Part shown: in pieces, positions 1-5,605 of the stretch
Layout of the letters: each line of letters starts with the position of its first letter
Position numbering within the stretch: the stretch's first letter is position 1
Assembly: GCA_964463985.1 (NCBI GenBank)
Contig: CAYXEK010000195.1
Location: 1-5,605, forward strand
Length of the DNA stretch: 5,605 bases
From: JAXGPF01 sp964463985
Lineage (GTDB): Bacteria > Verrucomicrobiota > Kiritimatiellia > JAAZAB01
Direction: 5' to 3'
Notes under the pieces: model-generated
What the model saw: the letters and a program-made list of their open reading frames with translations, nothing else
What the model was told of the DNA's origin: nothing
Database searches by the model: none
Translations under genes and position numbers: made by a program

Positions 1-1
1 C

Positions 2-1834
2 CGGCCGTTTTTCCCGATCGGGCTGATCATGGCGGGGATCAAGCCGGACGACGAGACGGCGTTCAAAGACATCGCGGATGCCGGTTGCAACACGTTTTTC
101 CAGTGGCACAAGGGGTTGCCCGCGCCGGATACGGTAAAATATTTGGACCGCGCGCGGCAATACGGGTTGCTCGTTATATCGCTCCTGGAAACCGGCTGGC
201 AATCTCCCGGGGAAGCCGGCATGGATCAATTGCCGCCGGAACTGGCCCGGGCGCTGAGCGGCGAGGACATCAAAAAATTACTGGCCATCGGGCGCGCCGG
301 CGAACTGGGATTGCGGGGTTACCTGGCGGCTGCGCCGGCCAACCGGCACTCGCCGGCAATCAAGACCGCCTTGTATCGTGAATATGTCAACCGCAACCTG
401 CCGGTCACGGAAAAGCTGGTGGCCAGCCTGATGGGGCATGGTAATTTATTGGCATTTTCTTCTTTTGATGAGCCTTACGACAGCCGGCGTTACGATATGA
501 TGCAATCGCTGGCTGAGCTTTATCGCCTGGTGCGCCGGGTGGATGGCTATCATCCCGTGAAACTTTTGTATTCCAGCCATATTCCCGCGGGCGACGAATA
601 TGTGACGTCCTGTGATGTGCTCGTGACCGATCCCTACTGGGTGCCGGGCGGCATGCCGTTGCCCGGCGCCGCACGCAACAGTCCGAACTTCGTTTCCAAA
701 ATCGTTCACTGGACCGATCAACGCGCCGCCAAATTCCGCAAGGCCGTCTGGATTGTGCCCATGGCGCCGGTCTGCTGGTCGCAGATACGCAAGCGCGTTC
801 TTACCGGTCACGAATTGGACTGCCAGAATTTCCTGGCCATCATCCACGGCGCCCGCGGCCTGTTCTGGTTCCGCTATCCCATGCAGACGCAAGTGTGGGA
901 CAGCATGGTGGAATCAATCCTCAAAGTGGTGCAGCTCGGTCCCATGGCCGTGCAGCCGGCCGTGGCGCAAACCATCAGCTACATGCTGGCTGCCAAACCG
1001 GACAGCCAGCCGCAGGCGGCCGGTTTCATGCCCGAACGCGAGGAATACCCGGATGTGCAAGGGAAAATATTCCGCGATCCGCATGGCGGATTGGTGTTGG
1101 TCGCCGCCAACAGCCGTTACTTTCCGGTTACAGCCGCATTTGCCATGAACGGTTTGACCGGCATGGCGCAGCGTGTATTTGCGGACATCAAGCTGCCCGT
1201 CATGGCCGGCCGGTTCCAGGAGGAACTGGAGCCATTTGCCGTGCGCGCGTACCGGCTCGGCAAGGGGGGGGGCGAGCCGCTGGCATTGACGATCACATCC
1301 TGCCGGCCGGAGGTTATCCCGCCGCCGGAGACATCCTGGCCCGGGAATGTCCGCGCCGGCAAGAAAAACGTGTTCCCGAATCCCAGCTTTGAGGAAACCG
1401 CCATTCCGGGCTTGCCGGATTACTACTTTGGCGACAATCACGGCAATGGCTGGAGTTACGAGTTGGAGACCAATGGCGCCGCCAGGTTCGGCAAAAACGC
1501 GCTGAAAATGACCAGGATCGAGGGCGTGACCGGCACCCCGCCATTATACTGGTCGTGCTCGCCGCGGCATCCGCAGCCCAGCCCTTATGTCTGGTCGTTC
1601 TGGGCCAAAGGCGCGCAAGGCGGCGAGCGATTATACTGCCGGCACGAAGCTTCCAATACCAGGGAAACGCTCGCCTTGACAAACGACTGGCGCCGTTACA
1701 GCCTGCCGGTGACCATGCCGGCGCAACATGCCGGCGACCGGGCCGATTTTATGCTTAATCTCATCAACGGCGCCATTTGGCTGGACGGCATGCAATTGGA
1801 ACAAGGTTATGCCGCTACGGAATTCGAGGATTAA
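2..1834 (+). CDS. Glycoside-hydrolase-like TIM-barrel protein with C-terminal carbohydrate-binding-like domain (5' partial)
   Basis: Probably hydrolyses or binds a glycan; the substrate is unknown. The frame is open to the left edge, and codons before the ATG at 29 read RPFFPIGLI, which looks like the first beta-strand of a GH barrel, so that ATG is internal and the N-terminus (and any signal peptide) is missing. Numbering from the ATG at 29: residues 1-310 look like a (beta/alpha)8 barrel with repeated strand/helix units (DIADAGCNTFFQW at 14-26, LLVISLLETGW at 47-57). The motif FSSFDEPYD (143-151) offers E148 as candidate acid/base, as in clan GH-A-like barrels. LVTDPYW (198-204) and GLFWFRYP (277-284) look like later strands. 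Residues about 330-410 look like the beta-sandwich that often follows such barrels, ending PFAVRAYRL. After a Gly-rich linker, residues about 447-601 resemble a CBM4/9-type jelly roll: NPSFEE (451-456), WRRYSLP (554-560), and IWLDGMQLEQG (583-593). The second catalytic carboxylate was not identified, so the exact GH family is open and a non-catalytic role is possible. Confidence 0.8.
   Translation, partial: RPFFPIGLIMAGIKPDDETAFKDIADAGCNTFFQWHKGLPAPDTVKYLDRARQYGLLVISLLETGWQSPGEAGMDQLPPELARALSGEDIKKLLAIGRAGELGLRGYLAAAPANRHSPAIKTALYREYVNRNLPVTEKLVASLMGHGNLLAFSSFDEPYDSRRYDMMQSLAELYRLVRRVDGYHPVKLLYSSHIPAGDEYVTSCDVLVTDPYWVPGGMPLPGAARNSPNFVSKIVHWTDQRAAKFRKAVWIVPMAPVCWSQIRKRVLTGHELDCQNFLAIIHGARGLFWFRYPMQTQVWDSMVESILKVVQLGPMAVQPAVAQTISYMLAAKPDSQPQAAGFMPEREEYPDVQGKIFRDPHGGLVLVAANSRYFPVTAAFAMNGLTGMAQRVFADIKLPVMAGRFQEELEPFAVRAYRLGKGGGEPLALTITSCRPEVIPPPETSWPGNVRAGKKNVFPNPSFEETAIPGLPDYYFGDNHGNGWSYELETNGAARFGKNALKMTRIEGVTGTPPLYWSCSPRHPQPSPYVWSFWAKGAQGGERLYCRHEASNTRETLALTNDWRRYSLPVTMPAQHAGDRADFMLNLINGAIWLDGMQLEQGYAATEFED
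1264..1272 (+). repeat. Homopolymer run of nine G
   Basis: Nine consecutive G bases lie inside gene 1 and encode part of Lys-Gly-Gly-Gly at the linker between the catalytic-type part and the carbohydrate-binding-like domain. The frame is sensible on both sides, so the run appears in register here. A one-base change would separate the two halves by frameshift. Confidence 0.95.
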
Positions 1835-1888
1835 CCTTCAGTATTATATTTTGTGCAAATATTTTCGGCAGATGCATGCAAGAGGTTG
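1835..1888 (+). promoter_or_regulatory. AT-rich spacer before the beta-helix gene, possible internal promoter
   Basis: This 54-base gap is about 37% GC by hand count, and its first 31 bases are about 23% GC, in sharp contrast with the GC-rich coding sequence around it. It contains AT-rich hexamers that could serve as a -10 (TATTAT at 1842, TATTTT at 1860), but no good -35 partner at proper spacing. A weak pair is TTCAGT (1837) with TATTTT (1860) at 17 nt. No hairpin with a T-run was found, so there is no sign of a terminator for gene 1. It may be an internal promoter or only an unstructured leader. Confidence 0.25.
1880..1885 (+). promoter_or_regulatory. Ribosome binding site for the beta-helix gene
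   Basis: AAGAGG is the only purine-rich Shine-Dalgarno-like stretch in this gap. It sits 3 nt before the ATG at 1889 and 6 nt before the next codon, GTG at 1892, so it favours a start at 1889 or 1892. The in-frame GTG at 1853 has only T-rich sequence upstream and no such site. Spacing to the ATG is short. Confidence 0.45.
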
Positions 1889-3202
1889 ATGGTGTTTTAT
1901 ATCAAACATGCCGGTTGTCTGGCCGCCATATTCAGTTGCGTCCTGGCGGCATCGGCTGGAGTTTATCTTGATCCGGCGCGCGATGCGATTGTGGTGCGCG
2001 ACTATCCGCCGGCGGCGCCATGCACCTTGCCGCGCCTTGCGGCATGTGACCGCGCTTACGGCTGGGGCAGGGTGGCGTATGATGCCGTTGCCCAGACCTG
2101 CGCCATCTCCGGCGACTTGATTATCGGCGCCAATGACGGAACGGAAACGGTCTTGCAGGTCGGGTCGGCCGAACGGCCGCAGGAGTCCCTGGTCATGCGC
2201 GGCAATCTCTATGTTCATCCGTATTTCATCCAGGGCGAAAACGGCGAGGTTTACTGGAAAGCGCCGCAGCGGACGAACGCCCTGTTCCTGGGCGACCGGA
2301 CCAACCAATCCATCAATGCCTCCCTGCTTTTCGCCTGCACGCCGACGGACAGATGGACTCTTTTCTGCGGGCGGTTGCCGTGGCAAGCCGGCGTGCTGCA
2401 ATGGGGCGGCGGATTATACGTCTACAACAGCCGCATCGCGCCGCTGGATCCGGCGCCGGGTTGTGAAATCGGCGACGGCCGGGAAGGCGTTTACCTGGAA
2501 GGCTCCACCGTGCTGGAAAACGCGCGGATCAGCGGCGTCAAAGGCATGCTGTACCGCATGGGGCCGGGGGTAAACAAGGAGTTTGCCGTGCGCAATACCG
2601 TGTTTGACCACGTGGCCACGCCCCTGGCCGGGGCGGCGGACCGCATGGAAAACTGCACCTTCCGGAATTGCGGCACGGCGGTGCTGGATCGCGGCGGATT
2701 GAAGACGGAATTGACCGGGTGCATTTTCAACAATAACGAGCGGAATTGGTCGTTGACTTACAGCGGCGACGGGTTGACGCTGGTGGATTGCGAATGGGAT
2801 GCGCCGCGCCTGGGCGATATCCAGCGCGCGTATGTAAAGTCTGATGGAACGAAAAATCATCCGAAACTCATCGTGCGCCGGCATGTCATCGTGGAAGTCC
2901 TGGATGGCGGGGGCCGGCCGGTGGAACAGGCCGAAGTGTCGTTCCGGCCCCAGTTCGATGGCTGCGATTTGCTGCGCCGGCGGATCAAAACCGGCTCCGC
3001 GGGGCGCACTCCGGGCCGGGACGCTCCGGCGCAAGCCTTGCTGTTGACGGATTATATGCTTACGGCAACCGATACGCCGGACCGGCCGGAACGCCTGGAC
3101 GCCATCTACACCATCACGGCGGCAGGCGCGGGTAAATGCGCCGCCGCCGAAAATGTCCGCGCGGACAGGGCTTGGAAAACAGTCACCGTGACATTAAAAT
3201 AA
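1889..3202 (+). CDS. Exported right-handed parallel beta-helix protein with C-terminal Ig-like domain
   Basis: Product of 437 aa from the ATG at 1889. The frame can be extended to GTG 1853 (449 aa), but the ATG gives a compact signal peptide: a short n-region with K6, hydrophobic core at about 10-21, and an AxA-type site (A21-S22-A23), so the mature protein would begin GVYLD. Residues about 24-165 form a beta-rich N-terminal region. Residues about 176-310 show beta-helix rungs, each with a polar residue, then one or two residues, then a hydrophobic: NSRI (180), NARI (211), NTVF (236), NCTF (255), GCIF (277), DCEW (300), about 19-31 residues apart. Cys256, Cys278 and Cys301 fall at equivalent rung positions. 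Residues about 326-437 resemble an Ig-like/carboxypeptidase-regulatory-like beta-sandwich (VIVEVLDGGGRPVEQAEVSF). Beta-helix proteins include polysaccharide lyases, some glycosidases and adhesins; no lyase catalytic signature was recognised, so this could be an enzyme, a glycan binder or a surface structural protein. Its place between GH-like genes favours glycan handling. Start choice is moderately sure; the fold is likely. Confidence 0.75.
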   Translation: MVFYIKHAGCLAAIFSCVLAASAGVYLDPARDAIVVRDYPPAAPCTLPRLAACDRAYGWGRVAYDAVAQTCAISGDLIIGANDGTETVLQVGSAERPQESLVMRGNLYVHPYFIQGENGEVYWKAPQRTNALFLGDRTNQSINASLLFACTPTDRWTLFCGRLPWQAGVLQWGGGLYVYNSRIAPLDPAPGCEIGDGREGVYLEGSTVLENARISGVKGMLYRMGPGVNKEFAVRNTVFDHVATPLAGAADRMENCTFRNCGTAVLDRGGLKTELTGCIFNNNERNWSLTYSGDGLTLVDCEWDAPRLGDIQRAYVKSDGTKNHPKLIVRRHVIVEVLDGGGRPVEQAEVSFRPQFDGCDLLRRRIKTGSAGRTPGRDAPAQALLLTDYMLTATDTPDRPERLDAIYTITAAGAGKCAAAENVRADRAWKTVTVTLK

Positions 3203-3213
3203 CTGCCGGCCTT

Positions 3214-3218
3214 GGGGA
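3214..3218 (+). promoter_or_regulatory. Ribosome binding site for the six-hairpin glycosidase-like gene
   Basis: GGGGA lies 9 nt before the ATG at 3228, a normal spacing. It abuts the in-frame TTG at 3219 with no gap, which argues against that codon as start and shortens the protein by three residues. Confidence 0.5.
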
Positions 3219-3227
3219 TTGAATGAT

Positions 3228-4400
3228 ATGCAAAAAACGTTATGGCGGGGCACAACCGTGTCAATGGCTGCGTTGCGCCGGCTGGCCAGGAGCGAAGCCG
3301 GCATCCGGGCATTTATCGAGGCGCATTTGCTGGACGACCACGGCCTGGTGTATTCGTATGTGAACGCCGAAACCCTGAAACCATGGACGGATGGCGAACT
3401 GCAAGCCTGCAACCTGATGCCCGTCTGCCACGCCAATGTCAACAGCCCGGCGGAATATTACGCCTATGAAAACTCGCTGATGGGCACCGGCGAATACGCC
3501 TCCAGCCAGGTTGCCCGGTACCAGGCCACGGGCGACCCCGAAGCCCTGACCGCCGCGGGCCGTCAAATTCATGCCATCATCCAGGTCTTCCAGCAGGGCG
3601 CCCGTTTTGAAAAGGGATTCCTGCCGAAACCGTTCGGCGGGGTCCGCGGCTGCGCCTGTGCGCATGAACTCAGCCATGACCAGCAGATCAAGGCGCTGGT
3701 GGCATTGTGCGATTACCGGCCGTACGCCCCACCTGCTCTCCGCCGGCAGATCAATGAATACATTGTCGCCCTGGCGGACTACCACCACGCCCGCAATTTC
3801 ATGCATCCGCGCCGGGAAAATTTCATCGTCACCCCGGAAAACCGGCCGCATTACATCGCCATCCTGCTGCCCGTGCTGACGCTGGCGCATGAAATCACGG
3901 GCAAGCCCGGGTATCTCAAGGCCTTGCCGCGTTTTGACGCCCTGGTGGATGATTTTGCCGGCGGCCGGTTCCCGCCCGGATTCAACCAGGCTGCGCTGGT
4001 GATCGAGGGGATGCACCTGGCGCTGCGCGCTGGCCGGCGCGACCCGCGCTATATCCGGGCGATCGGCGAATTATGGCGGGCCAACCTCGACTGGATTGAC
4101 CGCGACGGGCTGGGCTTCCTGAACGCCGAGCGCACCCGCAAGTCATCCGAGGTGCTGCGCCTGGCCGGATTGGCGCCGGTGGTGCATGGGTATTTCCCCG
4201 GTTGGCATCCCTGCCGCGTCGGCTTGTTCCTGCTGAACAAAAACAAACATCCGCGGAAAATGCTGTATGTCAATTGGGAGGCCCGGCCGCAGAATTATCA
4301 CGGTCCGCTGGCCGCCAGTTTGTGCGAACTGGCCATGGCCAGTTGGCTCCTGGGATACTGGCGGATGGTCAACGCCTTGCGGGAGAAAAAGCACCCATGA
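3228..4400 (+). CDS. Uncharacterised alpha-helical protein, six-hairpin glycosidase-like
   Basis: The 390-aa product has no signal peptide or membrane segment and is likely cytoplasmic. I do not recognise an exact family. The sequence is a series of amphipathic helices separated by aromatic/Gly-rich loops, the look of an (alpha/alpha) barrel: YYAYENSLMGTGEY (77-90), then ASSQVARYQATGD with repeats of the form 'R/Y-x-x-TG-x-P' (97-104 and 220-229). Candidate active-site loops are GFLPKPFGG (130-138), HELSHDQQ (146-153, with E147, H150 and D151), and HGYFPGWHP (320-328). The family resemblance is to unsaturated glycuronyl hydrolase-type or other six-hairpin glycosidases, where a carboxylate in such loops is catalytic; this is inference from style. 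The end overlaps the epimerase gene by 4 nt (ATGA), so the two products are probably made together and may act in sequence, for example releasing a sugar that the epimerase then converts. Alternatives: a divergent epimerase-like barrel or a non-catalytic protein. The gene call is strong, the function weak. Confidence 0.7.
   Translation: MQKTLWRGTTVSMAALRRLARSEAGIRAFIEAHLLDDHGLVYSYVNAETLKPWTDGELQACNLMPVCHANVNSPAEYYAYENSLMGTGEYASSQVARYQATGDPEALTAAGRQIHAIIQVFQQGARFEKGFLPKPFGGVRGCACAHELSHDQQIKALVALCDYRPYAPPALRRQINEYIVALADYHHARNFMHPRRENFIVTPENRPHYIAILLPVLTLAHEITGKPGYLKALPRFDALVDDFAGGRFPPGFNQAALVIEGMHLALRAGRRDPRYIRAIGELWRANLDWIDRDGLGFLNAERTRKSSEVLRLAGLAPVVHGYFPGWHPCRVGLFLLNKNKHPRKMLYVNWEARPQNYHGPLAASLCELAMASWLLGYWRMVNALREKKHP
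4381..4385 (+). promoter_or_regulatory. Ribosome binding site for the epimerase gene, inside the end of the upstream gene
   Basis: GGGAG lies 11 nt before the ATG at 4397, within the last codons of the preceding gene. The spacing is slightly long. Together with the ATGA overlap it supports 4397 as the start and suggests reinitiation by ribosomes finishing the upstream gene. Confidence 0.45.
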
Positions 4401-5563
4401 AAACCTTGGCTCAATATGGGCGCATCTACCGGCGCAACCTGGAGCGGGACGTGCTGCCGTTCTGGCTGAAATTTTCCCCGGACCGGAAGCATGGCGGTTT
4501 TTATTCCTGCCTGACGCGCACGGGCGAAGTTTACGACACCAAAAAATACCTCTGGTTCCAGGGGCGGATGATCTGGCTGCTGTCGCGACTCTACAACGAG
4601 TGGAATAAAAATCCCGAGTATCTCAAGCTGGCGGCCGCCGGCGTGAAGTTCATGCGCCGGTACGGCCGGGACTCGGCCGGCCGGGTGTATTTTTCCGTAA
4701 CCCGGGAAGGCCGGCCGGTGTTTTTCCAGCGCAAGCCGTTTGCGGGCGTGTTTTACATGCTGGGCTTGTGGGAATTCGCCCGCGCGACGGGCGACCGTAC
4801 CTGCCGGGCCGAGGCGCTGGAAATGTTCGACAACGTGGCCCGCTGGATCGCCCAGCCGGAATTGCTGGGGCGCGCGCCGCTGGCGGGCCAGCCGCCGTTC
4901 AGCAATCTGGCCAACTGCATGGTGCTGGCCAACATGGCGCTGGAATTGCTGCGCGACAGGCAGGATCCCGCATATTTGCGCATCATCCGCGATGCCATCG
5001 AAGGGGTGCTGCGGCATTATGACCCGCGGCTGAGACTGTTGCGCGAAAATGTCGCGCTGGACCGGCGCCGCCGCCGGGACGCTTCGCCCGAAGGCCGCTT
5101 TTTCAACCCGGGCCATTCCATTGAAACCGCCTGGTTTCTCCTGCGCATGCTGGAACATTGCCCCAATGCGCGCCGGCGCCGGATTGCGCTGGATGCGATC
5201 GAAGGCTCGCTGGAGTTCGGCTGGGACAAAAAATACGGCGGCCTGTTTTACTTCATGGATGTGGCCGGGAAACCCACCATCCCGTTGGAAGCGGACATGA
5301 AACTCTGGTGGCCGCATGTCGAGGCGATTTACGCCGTGTTGCTGGCGTATAAACTGACGGGCGACGGCCGCTGGCTGCAATGGCTGGCGAAAATCCATGA
5401 TTACACCTTCGCGCATTTTCCGGACCGCCGCTATGGCGGCTGGTTCGGCTACCTCGACCGGCGCGGGAACATAACCAATGATTGCAAGGGCAATAATTAC
5501 CTGGGATGTTATCATGTGGTCCGGAGCCTGATGCTGAGCGCGCAATTGATTGAACCTGGATAA
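4397..5563 (+). CDS. N-acylglucosamine 2-epimerase (AGE/RnBP) family sugar epimerase or isomerase
   Basis: Enzymes of this family interconvert sugars at C2 (N-acetylglucosamine/N-acetylmannosamine, cellobiose, mannose/glucose) or isomerise aldoses and ketoses (mannose, sulfoquinovose), in the cytoplasm. The 388-aa length matches the usual about 390-420. The frame extends upstream, but those 65 residues lie over the preceding gene; ATG 4397 gives the family-like N-terminus. Visible landmarks in order: HGGFYSCLTRTGEVYDTKKYLWFQGR (key residues G33, G34, K50, W53, Q55, R57); GLWEFARATGD (123-133); EGRFFNPGHSIE (232-243, with catalytic-type H240); WWPHVEA (304-310, E309); GGWFGYLDRRG (347-357); and KGNNYLGCYHVVR (364-376, with the second His, H373). 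R57, H240, E309 and H373 occupy the positions of the Arg, His, Glu and His of the family active site, so the enzyme looks intact. Substrate is unresolved: the context of glycan-degrading-type genes, and no sialic acid genes in view, makes a sialic acid role unproven. An Arg-rich stretch (223-227) precedes the active-site His loop. Confidence 0.93.
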   Translation: MKTLAQYGRIYRRNLERDVLPFWLKFSPDRKHGGFYSCLTRTGEVYDTKKYLWFQGRMIWLLSRLYNEWNKNPEYLKLAAAGVKFMRRYGRDSAGRVYFSVTREGRPVFFQRKPFAGVFYMLGLWEFARATGDRTCRAEALEMFDNVARWIAQPELLGRAPLAGQPPFSNLANCMVLANMALELLRDRQDPAYLRIIRDAIEGVLRHYDPRLRLLRENVALDRRRRRDASPEGRFFNPGHSIETAWFLLRMLEHCPNARRRRIALDAIEGSLEFGWDKKYGGLFYFMDVAGKPTIPLEADMKLWWPHVEAIYAVLLAYKLTGDGRWLQWLAKIHDYTFAHFPDRRYGGWFGYLDRRGNITNDCKGNNYLGCYHVVRSLMLSAQLIEPG

Positions 5564-5605
5564 CGTCAATATTCGCGCAAAATGCAGGTTGCAGGATATG
5601 CGGGA
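5564..5605 (+). other. Trailing non-coding end of window
   Basis: Only 42 bases follow the epimerase stop. They hold no hairpin with a T-run. TGCAGG occurs twice close together (5583 and 5590), and ATG codons at 5582 and 5598 could begin a further gene, the latter 9 nt after AGG at 5586, but too little sequence remains to decide. Confidence 0.3.

Noticed and set aside
1873..1880. TGCATGCA palindrome as a possible operator
   Set aside because: An 8-base palindrome with no second copy or extended dyad is expected by chance.
1853..1888. GTG start 12 codons upstream for the beta-helix protein
   Set aside because: No Shine-Dalgarno-like sequence precedes it, while AAGAGG precedes the ATG at 1889, which gives a normal signal peptide.
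1895..1948. Lipoprotein signal (lipobox) at Cys10 or Cys17 of the beta-helix protein
   Set aside because: The residues before each Cys (HAG and IFS) are poor lipobox matches, and an AxA signal peptidase I site follows.
3261..4016. A 251-codon minus-strand open frame opposite gene 3
   Set aside because: It has no recognisable domain, and the opposite strand has better protein-like composition, a ribosome binding site and operon spacing.
4202..4396. A 65-residue N-terminal extension of the epimerase
   Set aside because: It lies wholly over the preceding gene, does not resemble the family, and the ATG at 4397 has a ribosome binding site and an ATGA overlap.
4298..5569. A 423-codon open frame on the minus strand spanning the whole epimerase gene
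   Set aside because: The + strand frame has clear AGE-family motifs. The minus frame has low-complexity, His/Gln/Pro/Arg-rich composition typical of antisense frames in GC-rich coding DNA.
5582..5605. Possible start of a fifth gene
   Set aside because: Two ATG codons and weak AGG stretches are present, but at most eight codons are visible.

Overview
The window is GC-rich and almost wholly coding. It carries four genes, all on the + strand and closely packed: (1) a glycoside-hydrolase-like TIM-barrel protein with a C-terminal carbohydrate-binding-like domain, cut off at its 5' end by the window edge; (2) an exported protein built as a right-handed parallel beta-helix with an Ig-like/beta-sandwich tail; (3) a cytoplasmic-looking, mostly helical protein resembling six-hairpin (alpha/alpha barrel) glycosidases; (4) a clear N-acylglucosamine 2-epimerase (AGE/RnBP)-family sugar epimerase or isomerase. 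No RNA gene, CRISPR array, insertion sequence or convincing terminator was seen.

Layout: gene 1 runs from the left edge to 1834. A short AT-rich gap (1835-1888) follows. Gene 2 spans 1889-3202. After 25 nt, gene 3 spans 3228-4400. Gene 4 (4397-5563) overlaps the end of gene 3 by an ATGA, so 3 and 4 are probably translationally coupled. The last 42 bases hold nothing certain. Spacing and direction suggest one operon, possibly with an internal promoter before gene 2.

Organism: high GC, many divergent carbohydrate-active proteins, a beta-helix secreted protein, and GH-like barrels opening with a 'PFFPIGL'-type strand all recall members of the PVC group (Kiritimatiellota, Lentisphaerota, Verrucomicrobiota, Planctomycetota). 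This is an impression from protein style, not from a marker gene.

Working model (inference): the locus is part of a glycan-degradation island. Gene 1 would bind and cleave a polysaccharide or glycoside. Gene 2 would act or bind outside the cytoplasm. Gene 3 would process an oligosaccharide or modified sugar. Gene 4 would epimerise or isomerise the released sugar so that it can enter central metabolism. The substrate cannot be read from the sequence. Genes 2 and 3 are the parts least explained by known families.
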